A stretch of DNA of 64,000 bases from Ampullaceana balthica (lineage: Eukaryota > Mollusca > Gastropoda > Lymnaeidae), in the NCBI GenBank assembly GCA_944989445.1, contig CALYLW010000430.1:124709-188708 (forward strand), written 5' to 3'. Shown one piece after another: positions 42,972 through 54,389 of this stretch. Below the pieces are notes generated by a model that saw nothing but the letters and a program-made list of their open reading frames with translations, ran no database searches and had not been told where the DNA came from. The number at the start of each line of letters is the position of its first letter. The stretch's first letter is position 1. The position numbers and the translations under genes were made by a program.

Positions 42972-43055
42972 TAAGCTACAAAAGAACACACCAGGCTGCA
43001 CATAGTTAATTCGATGAGGATGGTCCTCGTCGATCACGACGGACAAACATTAAAT
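42972..43055 (+). pseudogene. LINE C-terminal fragment (3' part)
   Basis: Continues the fragment at 42127-42396 after the Helitron: ISYKRTHQAAHS then a stop, and DGPRRSRRTNIK in the next frame. A GT repeat (43055-43085) marks its end. Confidence 0.7.
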
Positions 43056-43085
43056 GTGTGTGTGTGTGTGTCTTTGTGTGTTTGT

Positions 43086-43819
43086 ACATGTTCGTGTGTG
43101 TAAAGTCCATACAGTAGATAATGTTTAACACAACTATGTTATTATTCAAACAGGTGTATAAACGTTGCATAATTCGATAACATATCATTTCATTAGCTCA
43201 AATTAATTGTAAAAAATAAATAATAAAAAAAGTATAACCCTTTAAAGTTGGATATAATAAAAACTTGAAATATATTAGCAAAAAATCGTTCAATTCAATT
43301 ATTACGAATTTGAAATAAGACATAGCAGAACGCTAGTGTTAAATTTTAAGAAATCAATTCACAAGTGGGAAAATATTGTAATTTTAAAGTTAATTTTCAA
43401 TCATACTTTCACGATTTTCAATTTGTAATCTGATTAAACCCCTTTTTACAATCAAATTTATCAAAACCTATAGCCATGATTACACGCTTGAATGAAGCCA
43501 TTTAAACGTACGGTATGACAAATATTTGGTTATATTGCGTGTTGAGGCTAACGCCCAGTTTATTTATAGACTAGGATGAATACCTAGAGAAAGAGTTTAT
43601 TCTTTGATCATTTTAATTTGTTCATAAATATATTATTTAATAAAGCGTGAAACTTAAAATATACCATAAAACATTTTTCAAAAACCTGTGTAGAGCGTAC
43701 ATTTAAATAGGAAAACATTGCAGCATGTGGGTATGCATTTACTTCCCTGTATACTGATGGTTATGTGTAGCTTGGGAGACAACATCATATTTTTCAGTCT
43801 TACCCCATAGACGTTCAGC
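43086..43819. other. spacer without recognised feature
   Basis: AT-rich; nothing recognised. Confidence 0.5.
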
Positions 43820-44005
43820 AACTTACTTCACAGTTAAGCACACAGATTGTCTGTGCTGATAGCATCATTCGTATTAAACACCAAGAGTATAGCTCAAAGT
43901 ACGCTGCCAAATGCATCGTGTGCCTATTAGCATCATAAGACATGGAAACACTCAAATTTATCATTCATTAAGTTCATTTACATGTAGAGAGAAAATCAAA
44001 TAAAG
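43820..44005 (+). repeat. interspersed repeat, copy 2 (pairs with 25660-25855)
   Basis: See 25660-25855 for shared words. It ends about 70 bp before the Helitron at 44078. Confidence 0.7.
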
Positions 44006-44101
44006 CCATTCTTCAATCTTTTAGTCATTAAGATTATTTTGTGATTTGATATAACCGTTCTCATTATACTTTTTTCATCTTCTTATATATATAAAATCAA
44101 A

Positions 44102-44104
<3 letters not shown>

Positions 44105-44182
<78 letters not shown>
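44105..44182. repeat. (GT)n microsatellite
   Basis: About 39 uninterrupted GT units near the Helitron 5' end. Confidence 0.97.
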
Positions 44183-44184
<2 letters not shown>

Positions 44185-45239
44185 CGTTCATGTCCTTTAT
44201 AGCCGACTAAACAATTCACCCGATCGTCATGAAACTTTTAAAAACTGTTGAGTACGCTCCTGAGATGGTAAGCGGCTACTTTGTTTTCGAAATTTAACAC
44301 TCATGGGGCGCCGGGGCCCATAATGTCATGTTTCGCTTATATGAGCTATATAAAAATTTGTTTAAGCGTTAGCTACTTGTTAAATTGATGGATCTTAATC
44401 AAACTTTGTATATAAAACTTGATAGCCAATATTAAAATACGATTGGGCACTGAACTCCTAATCAGTGGCGTCACTAGGGGGGTGCGGGGGGCGGGCCGCC
44501 CCGGGTGACACCCATCAGGGGGTGACACCCGAGCCTAAAATTTTACTGTGTACGATTTTATGTCAGAAACAAAAGATGACACATTTTTTTAATCTAGAAA
44601 GAAATCAAGAAATACAATGAAATATTTTAAACGCAAAAATTCTTATTAAAAAAATATCAGTTAACTTGCAATAATAAAACAGTCCCAACACACGAACAAC
44701 ATTAAAACAAATTAGGAAAAAAAGAAAAGAAATAGTCGCAGCAGAGAGATCTTTAAAAAAGGCTGGAATGAAAGAGGCTGTGTCTTCTGTTAAAAAAAAT
44801 ATAAAGCCATTTGGGCTTGGACACACCGACAGCATGAACGAATCCCACCTCACGACTCCCTCCATCACACTGGGGTGGGGGGAATACGATTTTTATCACC
44901 CCCCCCCCAAAAAAAAATCAAAAGATGGGTTTTCTTTGTTGATGCTTTTCTTGGGGAATCTTATGATTTCAATGTCTTTGAGTTAATATTTTATATATAT
45001 ATATATATATTTATTGAAGGCGTGAAAGCATACATATGCATGTTTATATACAGGTAGTCCTCCGGTTACGACGGTCCCATCCCGACTTACGCTGTTTAGT
45101 GCTTACGAACGCGCCCCCGTAAAGAATAGTATTACGCGCTATTCCATATTTAAAAAAAAATTTCATGAGGTAACGAATTCTTTTCTCTATTTGAAATAAC
45201 AAAAATTATTGAAAAATATGTATGGTTATTATTTCAACC

Positions 45240-46180
45240 TACAGCTTTCGTTTGCGATTTTTTCAAATGGCGAAGTTTTCATTTAAGTCAATAAAGCTGA
45301 GTAAGCTTACAAGTTCCTTTTCAATGCTCATTAGAGAGAGCATATTCAGCCTTTTTCGTCCCATGCAAATTCTAACTCATTATATATATTCTTTTCAACT
45401 TTGTTAAGGATCGCTCTCAGCTGCAGTTTGATGTCATCATTGAAAGATAGATGCGAAGTGCGATGTGTACATTTGTAAAGGACTGTGTGAAATATAGCTC
45501 ATTCAAAAGCAGCAAAATTTTTAGCTCTGTGCAAGTATTTTGAGTTTCGCTTTGTGCTAATTCCTTTTCCTTACCACGGACTTTTCCTTTCCTTTGTCTT
45601 CATAGGAATAAAATTAAGAATGCTATTTTTTTAACAAACTCAATGAGAGACTACCTTTCTAAAATTGTTTCCCAAATTTCAAGTAAAATAGCGACTTCCA
45701 GTTGTTCAATTTCCTTTAGAAATCTTCCTTCTTTTACAAGTCGGCAGTCACGTGGCTGATTTTCATTCGTTGCTAATTCTTCCAGTGCTGCGATATTCTC
45801 ATGGTATGAGCTATTAACAGACCTTACAGCATAATGTCAGCCTGACCATCTTGTGCCAGACAAGGCTTTGTTAGCATGTATCAATTTCATATGTTTTTGA
45901 AGTACCTGTCAACGATGAGTATATGCAACAAGTCGGGTATTAAGATTTTGCAGAAGAAAAAAACATCTGACTGCAGTAGGACAACCTGCTGCTCTTTTCC
46001 CAACCAAATTAAAGGAATGAGCTGTGCACGGCACATAATGAGCTACAATGTACTTCTCACAAAGAATAGCCTGGTTTCCGTTATACTTCCTACTCATTTG
46101 CATCATTGCCGCATGACTGTCCAAGGCATTTTCAGGGATTCGTACAAACATAATGGCCTGAATCTTTATTATACACTATA
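45240..46180 (-). pseudogene. hAT transposase remnant (DUF4371-like)
   Basis: The clearest part (45909-46151) reads NALDSHAAMMQMSRKYNGNQ and HYVPCTAHSFNLVG, the region around the second catalytic Asp, where the motif is damaged. QADIML and following text near 45840 are decayed continuation. Same clade as 27170-29979 but a different family by termini. Confidence 0.8.
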
Positions 46181-46256
46181 ATTCATAAAAAGTTTGGGGG
46201 CCCTTAAATTGTTGGGGGCTTTAGCCCGTTCAGCACCCCCCTTTTAATCCGCCATA

Positions 46257-46644
46257 GGGGGGGGTCCACGCATCTGTGACGATGTGGTACGAGGAGGGGG
46301 TGTTTAAGAAATGTGAAGTCACATCAAAAACGCGAAACTTTAAATAAAAGTTCCACTTAAATATTTGATTGTTTACCATTTATTTAATTACGTTTTAAAT
46401 GACTTCACGCGTGTTACGATATTACAGTGCAGACTTACCCTAGATACATATTTAAATTACAAAAAATAATTTGCAACATGCTAATTTTTATTGAGAAAAT
46501 ACGGCTTGGAGGAGGGGTGTCAAAGCTTTGTGACTTCATATCGTAAAAAGGGGTGGGGTCTAAGTTTTTGTGACAAAGTATGACGCTGGGGGAGGGTGGG
46601 GTAAAAATCGGAAACCTCGCGAGACGTCATTTATGGACGGCCCC
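46257..46644. mobile_element. PIF/Harbinger-like copy 4, left end degraded
   Basis: The right end GACGTCATTTATGGACGGCC is intact. The left end lacks the first 20 or so bases, but GACGATGTGG, AATGTGAAGTCACATC and AACTTTAAATAAAAGTTCCA match the other copies. Confidence 0.8.
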
Positions 46645-47713
46645 TTCAGTCGTGAAGGGGTGACACCATGAGCTACCGCCCCGGGTGACACCAACCCTAG
46701 TGACGCCTCTGCTCCTAATGACCATTCTTTCGGGGCCTGGGGCCCAAAATCCCTCTTTTCTTAAACACTTAAGATTTTATTCCATATTCAATTATTAACG
46801 ATCTCGAAAAACAATGATAAATGTATCCATTATTATCCACATTGAAATGAACAGGTGTTTTGAACTTTATATCTTGCACTGAATGGGCCATGGGGCCCTC
46901 AATGTCGTTTTCTTCTTATATGAGCTATATAAAAATTAGTTTATGCGTTAGCAACTGAGAAAATGAATGGATCTTAACCAATGTTTTTCTATACAAAATA
47001 CGTGGCAGCCCATATTAAAATACTTAAGGGCACTAAAATTCTACCGTCAATTTCTTGGGGGCCGGGGGCCCCACATGTTTTATTATTCGTATATTTTAAA
47101 CATATTTTTCCCATTCACTTTTTAACCATCTTGAGAAATATATCCATGATGGAATTGAATTAAAATGAACAGATTTTTGAAATTGACATCTTGCACCGAA
47201 TGGGCCCGGGGACCCCTTAATGTCGTATTTTCAACCTATATTTGCTATATAAAAATTAGTTTATACTTTAGATATTGAGAAAATAACTGTATTTTTACCA
47301 AACTTATTATATAAAAACTTAAGGGCCTATATCAAATTAATTTAGGGCACTGAACTCCTAATGTCAATTCCCTCGGAGCTGGGGGCCCCAAATGTATTTA
47401 TACTGAGCGTTAATAATTGTATTCCCCATTCAATTTTATAGGATATTGAGAAATATAGGTTGAGTACAATGGCAATAAAAAATTAAATTATCACTCAATT
47501 TTGGGCCGTGGCCCTTAATATCGTTTCTGTTTTTTGTGTAAGCTTTTTAATAATTATTATTTTTTATCCGTTTGCTATGAAACTTGGACTTCTTGTTTTC
47601 ACACTTCCGCGAAGGTTTCTGGCATAATCGTTTTTAAAACATACCACTCATTGGTTTCTTTAAATTTATTCATTTTTACTGAGATCGACGCAACGCACGA
47701 CGGGTCTGCTAGT

Positions 47714-48027
47714 ATATTATAAAAACGAAAGGCTTTTATAAATAGTTTTGACCGGGAAGCCATTAGCCACGTAATGGACAATAGTAGAAAATGATTTATT
47801 GTTGATGACCAGAGTGTGCGGGGCCCAAGGCTACAGACGACAAGCGAGTCTCAAGCAAAAATTTGCATTTTACATATATAAAACAATGGGAAATATTAAA
47901 TTACTTAAATTTTTATTCTATAGCATGACACATCACTAATTTCAGTTTTATTCATTTAATTGAACATCATGCAACTCAAAAAAGATGTTCATAATTAAAA
48001 TGATTTGTCTGGTATGCTAACTGACCT

Positions 48028-48030
<3 letters not shown>
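47714..48030. other. spacer between Helitron and TA repeat
   Basis: A GGGGCCC patch at about 47820 may be a transposon remnant; no firm call. Confidence 0.4.

Positions 48031-48119
<89 letters not shown>
48031..48119. repeat. (TA)n microsatellite
   Basis: An almost pure TA run with one interruption at about 48070. Confidence 0.97.
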
Positions 48120-48122
<3 letters not shown>

Positions 48123-48179
48123 TAACATTATAATCTATATATTCTAGCTTTGGTTTGATGTATCTTCTACTTCTACCTT

Positions 48180-48790
48180 GTTTTTACAATTTATAAGTAA
48201 ATCTTGGGAGCTTTGGCGGCTGCAAAATTCTGAAATAATTTCATTATTGTCAAGACCCTTAGCTACACCATTCTCAATTGACAAAAACCTTAGTTACTGA
48301 GCCGATCTAAAATAATGGTTTATCGCATATAGGTTTTAATAAGTTTTAGTTTCGAAAGACTTCTTTCTCCGAAAGCCACATTGACAGAAATAGTTGTGTG
48401 TGTTCGGGAAATCAATTAAAGGCTTGTTTACTGAAAGAAACTGCAAAATGTTAACATCATCGTTGTAGGTGAATACAGGGATTATGGAACTCAATGACTG
48501 CAAACCTTCAGGTTAGTTACTTTCACAGGCTATGAGCTTTTTCTCCAGATTTATACAGCAATTCAGTTTTTGTTTTAAAAGGTTTTTTTGTTGTTGTTTT
48601 TTTTTATTGATGAAATGTATAAAGACATCCAAACGAGTAATGATGCCTTCGTTGTTGTTAAAAGCGACTGTCCATCGACATGTTTGACATATCAACAACC
48701 TGGTTTAAGAAATATGTGCTAAATTTTTCATGTGCATCAATAAATCCTTCATCTTCTCCTTCATATATAACTTTTTTTTCACTCTTTTCT
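48180..48790 (-). pseudogene. hAT transposase C-terminal remnant
   Basis: The - strand reads FGERSLSKLKLIKTYMR near 48335-48375 and LFQNFAAAKAPKIYL near 48185-48230, the C-terminal dimerisation block of DUF4371-like hAT transposases. Upstream DEGFIDAHEKFSTYFLNQ lies near 48700-48755. Stops throughout. Confidence 0.75.
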
Positions 48791-49029
48791 CTTAAAAATG
48801 AGTTCAACTGTTAAGTTCGTGACAATATCTTTTTCAATACGCAAACGCTATTTTTAGGCTTTAAATTGCTATGGTTTGTGAAGAAAATGTAGATCCCCTA
48901 TTTAAGAACATTATCGATTTAAGGACACCCTCCGGTCCCCATTAGGTCCCTTATAGGGGGCTAGGTGTATATGTTATATACATTTTATCATGACATGTCT
49001 TATTACAGTTTTACCTCTTATTTAACATG

Positions 49030-49203
49030 TAACTGTAATGTTAATGTACATCAATTTGTACAACAAATTCATTACTGGAGAATATTCAAAACTGACAAGA
49101 ATAACACCATTACTTAAACAACTAAACCTTGAAAAACTAGAGGATAGAAGAACCAAGAGCAAAGTAGTAATCATACATAAAGCAATTAATTCTAATTTAG
49201 AAA
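49030..49203 (+). mobile_element. CR1-like LINE coding fragment
   Basis: It encodes FITGEYSKLTRITPLLKQ and LEDRRTKSKVVIIHKAINSN, closely matching the C-terminal region of the LINE at 32066-32785. It ends abruptly where the inverted-end element at 49204 begins. Confidence 0.9.
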
Positions 49204-49739
49204 AGGCCGGTGTAACGAAATAAAGTCTCCCCAAAAATAAAGTCCCCCCCCCCTAAAAAAAAAGAAGTCTACCCCGGAGAGTTTATTTAAAACAAAGTCG
49301 CCCCCGAAGACTTTGTTTTAAAATTAAGTCTCCTGGGTTTAAATAACTTCTACACTTAGTTATTGGTAATTATAAATAATTGTTTTATTAAATTTTACTT
49401 TACAATATATATTTTGTTTTTGTTCTACATGCATATGTGTATGATTATTGGAAATTCAACAATCATATGTATAGACAGGGGCGTAAAAATGTGCGTGCTT
49501 ACTGGGTATATGCACCGAAATACACATTTATAGAGGTGGTTTAAAAAATAACAGAAAGCTGAACTAAAAAACAAAGATGATCAAGTAATACGAGAACGTG
49601 ACACCGATGTCTTGGAACAAGAATTCACTTTTTACTTTTGTGAGTAGCACCTGTGGTTAGGACTCCAACCTCATTTGCGATTTCTATGTGTGCATTATAA
49701 TAATTCAAAAATAGTATTACCGTCTTTTAATCATCATCA

Positions 49740-50270
49740 TAATCATTTCCGTGACCGTTGCGATCGTTGGGGGGAGCGCATGGACACATCAACAGATAAC
49801 GATCTCCACATATGCCTATTTTGAGCGGCGGCCAATAATTCATGCAATTTCATCCCTGTCCATTCCTTTATGTTGTAAAGCCAGCTTTTCCGTTGTCGAC
49901 CTCTTCGCCGGCCCCCTTCTACAGTGCCTTGAAGGATAATTTTTGTCAGGGTATCATGTTGCAGTACATGACCGAACCATGTCATCTTGCGTCTCGCCAT
50001 GGTTGTAATGATGTTTTTTTTGATGGCCTGCAATAGAGTTTATTCTATCCCAGAAATATTCATTGGTCTTATGTTCTAAATAGGAGATCTGGAGAATTTT
50101 CCTCATGCATTTGTTTTCAAATGCCTGCAGCTTGCTTTCAGTTGCTGCCATTAGTGTCCAGGTCTCACACCCGTAAAGGACAATGGTTTTAACGAGAGCT
50201 CTGTAAAGCATGAGCTTTGTTGGCGGGCTAATGATTTTTATGTTCCATATTTTGGTCAACTTCATCATTG
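49740..50270 (-). pseudogene. RTE-type LINE ORF2 C-terminal remnant
   Basis: The - strand reads KLMLYRALVKTIVLYGCETW, QAFENKCMRKILQISYLEH, then after a frameshift RRKMTWFGHVLQHD, GRRRGRQRKSWLYNIKEWTG and a Ser/Arg-rich end. This is the end of 'endonuclease-reverse transcriptase' type LINE proteins with L-Y-G-C-E-T-W and W-F-G-H-V motifs. The 3' side has CAT/ATG trinucleotide repeats. Confidence 0.92.
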
Positions 50271-50442
50271 CGGCTTTTGCCGACCAAATTCTAGCTCGAA
50301 TTTTACAAGTAGCGTTTACAAAATTTACAGCAGAAAATTTAACAAATTCAAGTAGTCAATGCTTGAAAATTTATACATTTTTAAAGTTGACTTTTAAAAT
50401 ATAGTAAATCAGGCAATAAAATGAAAAAAAAATCTTTTTTAA

Positions 50443-50544
50443 AAAGATGAGGCAGCTGCACTGAGGAATGTCGAATCTCATATGCAAACGTAGAAAATAA
50501 TTTTTAGTCACAAACTAAGTAGTCACACAGAGGGGACTCAGAAC
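50443..50544. mobile_element. palindromic MITE copy 2, left part
   Basis: Matches the left arm of the MITE at 7627-7970 (AGTCACAAACTAAGTAGTCA, CACAGAGGGGACTCAGAAC). It is interrupted by the hAT at 50545 and continues at 53109. Confidence 0.9.
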
Positions 50545-50602
50545 CAGTGGCGTAGCTAGAACTTTTGCCGCCCGGGGCGGTCTCCAATTTGCCGCCCATA
50601 TA

Positions 50603-50990
50603 TGGGCCGTCCATAAATGACGTCACGCACATGGTGGGGGGGGGGAGAGTGCAGTCACACATATGACGTCACAACAAAACGCCCAACTTTAAATAAAAGT
50701 TCCACTTAAATATATGATTACAGACTCTTTATTTAATGACGTATTATATGACTTCAAGCGTGTTACGTTATTAGAGTGCAGCTTTAAACTAAAAGCATAT
50801 TTAAATGACAAAGAATTGATTTGAAACATTGACATTTTGAAATAGAAAATACGGTTTTTAATAGGGGAGGGGGGCAGCTTTGTGAAGTCATATTGAAGAA
50901 GGGTCTAAATTTTTGTGACGACGTGTGACGAGGGGGGGAGGGGGTATAAAATCAGCCAAAATCGCATGACATCATTTATGGACGCCTCTT
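50603..50990. mobile_element. PIF/Harbinger-like copy 5 (compact, 388 bp)
   Basis: The left end TGGGCCGTCCATAAATGACG and right end ATCATTTATGGACGCC, with ATA on both sides, give the best view of the unnested structure. Inner words AACTTTAAATAAAAGTTCCA and GTGTTACGTTATTAGAGTGC are shared with copies 1 and 4. Confidence 0.82.
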
Positions 50991-51339
50991 ATAAGTTAAG
51001 TATGTGTTTATATTTATAAATTAGTTAACTTTAATAAATAATTTAAATTGAAACGAAATAAAGGTGGAGAATATTTTTACCATGCATGCGTAATTTATTT
51101 AAGCAGTAATAAAAGAGGCGCATAAGATGATATAAATATATAAATACCTATAAATAAACATTTATAAAATACAAGATTCTTTTTTTCAAAGGCCACAAGA
51201 AAGTTATTGATGTCACAGGCCCCCCTCCCCTCCAAATGAGACAAATCATATTCCAAAATTACTACTCAAAAACATTACCAATTAATATGCTTTTATTTTT
51301 TATATATAAATATATGATATTTTTTATAAACAAAGAAAT

Positions 51340-52450
51340 TGAATACATTGTATGTAAACATATTTAAAATTTACTTACATAACTTTCATAGTAGAAAAAT
51401 CATGTATAATGCTATCAGAATTTAAATTATTTGTAATATCTTGTTCTATGGACAATATTGCAAGATTTTGTAGTCTTCAATCACTCATTGTGGAACGAAG
51501 ATAATGTTTTTATCAACTTCAGTTTGGAGAAGCTCCTTTCACAACTAGCGACACTGATAGCAATTTTTGAAAAAATTCTTTGCAAAATTATAATGTTGGG
51601 CACAGAACTTTCCAATCTATACTGTTGAATATATTTTAATAGATCAAAGGGGCCTTTCCCCCCATTTTTCTAAAATAATGCCTCTTCTTGTAGTGTAGGT
51701 ACAGACAGGGCTGGTCTTAGGCCACTGCAACCTATGCGGCCGCAGTGAGTCCCCCTCTTTCATAGCCCCCATCTATCTTAATTTTCACTTATTATCCTTA
51801 TTAATACCTTATCCCTCCCCAAAGTGGGACCCGCGCAATCCTTTTCGCATACTAAGCCGCATAGGGCCCCGCAATATAATTGCTAAGACAAGCCCTGTGT
51901 ACGGCCATAAAAACCTGGATCCTTTTTGTTTCAATATTGAACTGTTCTTTATCAATGTCAATAAAGAAATTTATTTGATGTTCAAATTCTTCATTTAGTA
52001 GGTTACATGGTATTAAAAACGAATATTTTCTTTCAAGTACATGCAACTCATCAACGCTTTCTTTTATTTTCTTTTATAATTTCATCCATGGATAAAAACA
52101 TTTCTCGTTGTACTTCTTGCTATAAAGATATAACCACGTCTTCTGAATTTATCCCACTCATATTTTTTCTCCTTCTAGCTTGGCGTTCAGTTGATATATC
52201 CAACTCTCTATAACAGCGTTCTGTATTAGCACATCTCTTTGTTCGATGAAATGGGTTTGCATTAAAAAAAAATTTAATGCGGGTTCCCATAAATTCAGAT
52301 TACATAGAAATGAAAAAGATTGCCAAGAAATGGGGAAAATTCCAGCATCTGATCTCGTTTTACTAGTACTTCTTCAGATGTCAATTTTTCCAAGACGCTT
52401 GAAATTTTAAGGATGTCTTTTCGAAATTATTTATGCTATTGTGGTGTTTA
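51340..52450 (-). pseudogene. hAT transposase remnant
   Basis: Clear only at the C-terminus: ERSFSKLKLIKT near 51510-51545 and, one frame over, RLQNLAILSIEQDI and NSDSIIHDFSTMKVM near 51385-51480. Upstream text (IPCNLLNEEFEHQINFFIDI at 51950-52020) fits the same clade. Interrupted by the MITE at 51706-51897. Confidence 0.8.
51706..51897. mobile_element. small MITE with CAGGGCTGGTCTTAG ends
   Basis: CAGGGCTGGTCTTAG and CTAAGACAAGCCCTG are inverted, and ATGCGGCC/GGCCCCGC words follow inside. The target duplication is not clear. Confidence 0.75.
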
Positions 52451-53108
52451 TTAACGGAGAAATTTGACCATTTTCATGTTCTTGCCATACATTTTAATAA
52501 TTGTAAATAAAATAAACAATTTTAAATTATTTACACATTACTTTAATTGGATAGGTGTAAAAAAATTAATTAATAACCGTATTTTAATGAAAAACACAAA
52601 TTATGTGTACTACTTCAATGCGATAAAAACAAAATAAATTTGATTTACCACCATGTCATGTAGGTACTTCTTAGCGCATCATTCTGCGCATGTCGAAATT
52701 CCACGCAAAAACTGTCGTGGCGATATTAATAGCACATATTATTCGGCCCAGCGGTGATGTGTTGTTGTTTTTGTGTATGAGTAGTTTTCTCATAAAAGCG
52801 TAATCTTGACTATTACCGCTTAATTTTCCAAAACAAATCGATACCTTTTTTTGAGCGATTTAAAATTTTTGAATGGTTTTGCGTTAGTTATAACAACCAC
52901 TATGTAATCAAACAAATGTTGCGTGAATCCATTAATTAAGACTCGAAACTAAGAATATTTTTGTTTCACCTTGGTTTTCTCCTTCAAAAGAATAAGGGTG
53001 GTTGTCGGAAACGGCTTTATTTTTCAAATGCCCACAAATGCCGCCCCCAAAATGTGTGCCGCCCGGGGCGGACCGCCACCAACGCCCCCTCCCCTAGCTA
53101 CGCCACTG

Positions 53109-53196
53109 TCAGAACTCTAAGTTTTATTGATATATATTTTTGATCGATTGTGGCATTTAATGTGAGAAATAAAATTTGATCAACTAACACAAAAGT
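53109..53196. mobile_element. palindromic MITE copy 2, right part
   Basis: Continues 50443-50544: CTAAGTTTTATTGATAT, GATCGATTGTGGCATTTAAT and CAACTAACACAAAAGT match the loop of 7627-7970. The right arm is missing. Confidence 0.88.
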
Positions 53197-53341
53197 GTGT
53201 TGAGGTGAGGCGCTTAGCTAGAGACTCGCGTGTGCGAATGAATTAGTTAGGCATAAAGTCAATTACCTTACGGAATGTTAGAGCCCACGAGACTGGAGGT
53301 TGTAGCTCAGAGGTGGGGTTAGCTAGTACGAGACTAGTTAA

Positions 53342-53601
53342 GGGGCCGCCCATAAAGTACGTCACGCTATTTTTTACTATTTTTAACTCCCCCCTCCCCC
53401 TTGTCACTAACTGTTACAAATCTTTAACACCCCCCCCCCTAAAGTACGTCACACTTTCGAAAAAAAATTCTTTTTTATTAACAAAATAATTAAATTTAAT
53501 ATAAAACACCGTGACGTCACACATGGCCAGACCCCCCTCCCCCCTGTCACACTTTCTTACACCCCCCCCTCTGGAGCGTGACGCACTTTATGGACGGCCC
53601 A
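53342..53601. mobile_element. PIF/Harbinger-like copy 6, 260 bp
   Basis: TAA flanks both sides (53339-53341, 53602-53604). GGGGCCGCCCATAAAGTACG and the complement CGCACTTTATGGACGGCC form the ends. Same subfamily as copy 3. Confidence 0.88.
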
Positions 53602-53604
53602 TAA

Positions 53605-54144
53605 TGAGTAGATTGCTTCAAGACGGGAACGTATTGGCCATTTAAGTTGTCTATCGAGTCATAGTTTGCTGAGCTATGAGTATGAGGAAGACTGCGTAGG
53701 ACACCTGCACTATCTAATGAGGTAATCTTTTGTTATAGTCACGCACTGGGAGGCATGAGGGAGTTATGTATAGTTGTTAGATGTACGATCAACAAGTAAT
53801 TAACGGAAAACCTAATTTAACAGATAATCAAGCAAGGGGGTGAGTGAGAAATTGGGTTAGGGGCTAATAACTCGAGAAGACTTTTAGAAAAACGGCTTAT
53901 ATTTCTATCTACCTTTCGGTCAATTTATACAGTGGACAAGATGCAAGTACATGTAATTTTAAAAAAAATTATTACGCCCCTTAGGTGTGTCAAACGGTGT
54001 GGTTCTCAGCCCCCTCATATCTCTCGATATATATGCCACTACCAAAAATTGCATTAAAGTAAACATGTGTGAATATTACTATAATACAAATGTAATTATT
54101 CGTTATTCCTTTGTTATTGAGTGATCTCTTTGTGTTATATTTGA
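53605..54144. other. spacer without recognised feature
   Basis: No gene or defined repeat recognised. Confidence 0.5.
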
Positions 54145-54389
54145 AAGTGTGATGGGGATTGGATTTATTTTGGGGGAGACATTGTTTTACAGGGTTGGGG
54201 AGAATTTATTTTAATGGGGAGGAAAATATTTTCTCCACCGGAGGATTTATTTTAAAATAGATCCTCCGGGGGGGAGACTCTGTATAGGGAGGACTTATTT
54301 TGCAACACTGGCCCTGACCGAGAATATTCTTAAGTGGGAAATGAAAAACGTATAAATTTAGACCGGGCTATTGAAAAATATATAATATT

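Larger units (their letters stand above)
44463..46711 (-). mobile_element. hAT element inside Helitron, 2.25 kb
   Basis: A perfect 8-bp duplication CTCCTAAT (44455-44462, 46712-46719) flanks CAGTGGCGTCACTAGGG and CCCTAGTGACGCCTCTG. GGGTGACACC words recur at both ends. It contains a transposase remnant, a PIF/Harbinger-like fragment (46257-46644) and an orphan MITE end (CAGGTAGTCCTCCGGTTACG at 45051). Confidence 0.93.
44078..47712 (+). mobile_element. Helitron-like element with internal repeats and hAT insertion
   Basis: It starts TCTTCTTATATATATAAAAT after an A, passes through a long GT run (44105-44182) and TTCGTTCATGTCC. It ends GCACGACGGGTCTGCTAG before a T, consistent with Helitron insertion between A and T. 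The interior (44330-44462 and 46712-47520) consists of diverged tandem units with GAGCTATATAAAAATTAGTTTA and GGGGCC/GGGCCC text. No helicase or Rep is visible. The 3' hairpin is weak. Confidence 0.72.
50545..53108 (-). mobile_element. hAT element inserted in MITE, 2.56 kb
   Basis: TCAGAAC on both sides (50538-50544, 53109-53115) flanks CAGTGGCGTAGCTAG and CTAGCTACGCCACTG. GCCGCCCGGGGCGG recurs near both ends. It contains a PIF/Harbinger-like copy, a small MITE and a transposase remnant. Confidence 0.93.
49204..54312. mobile_element. possible compound element with long inverted ends
   Basis: The left end GGCCGGTGTAACGAAATAAA and the right end, reverse-complemented, GGCCAGTGTTGCAAAATAAG agree well. 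Both arms (49204-49345, about 54145-54312) consist of spaced AATAAAGTC(T/C)CCCC or GGGGAGA(C/A)TTATTTT words. They could be one 5.1-kb element or two solitary copies in opposite orientation. No target duplication is evident. Confidence 0.5.

Noticed and set aside
44875..45057. Short frames near the hAT at 44463-46711
   Set aside because: Produced by homopolymers and a TA run; no domain text.
45051..45180. Complete MITE starting CAGGTAGTCCTCCGGTTACG
   Set aside because: Only one end is recognisable, so I mention it within the hAT and do not call an element.
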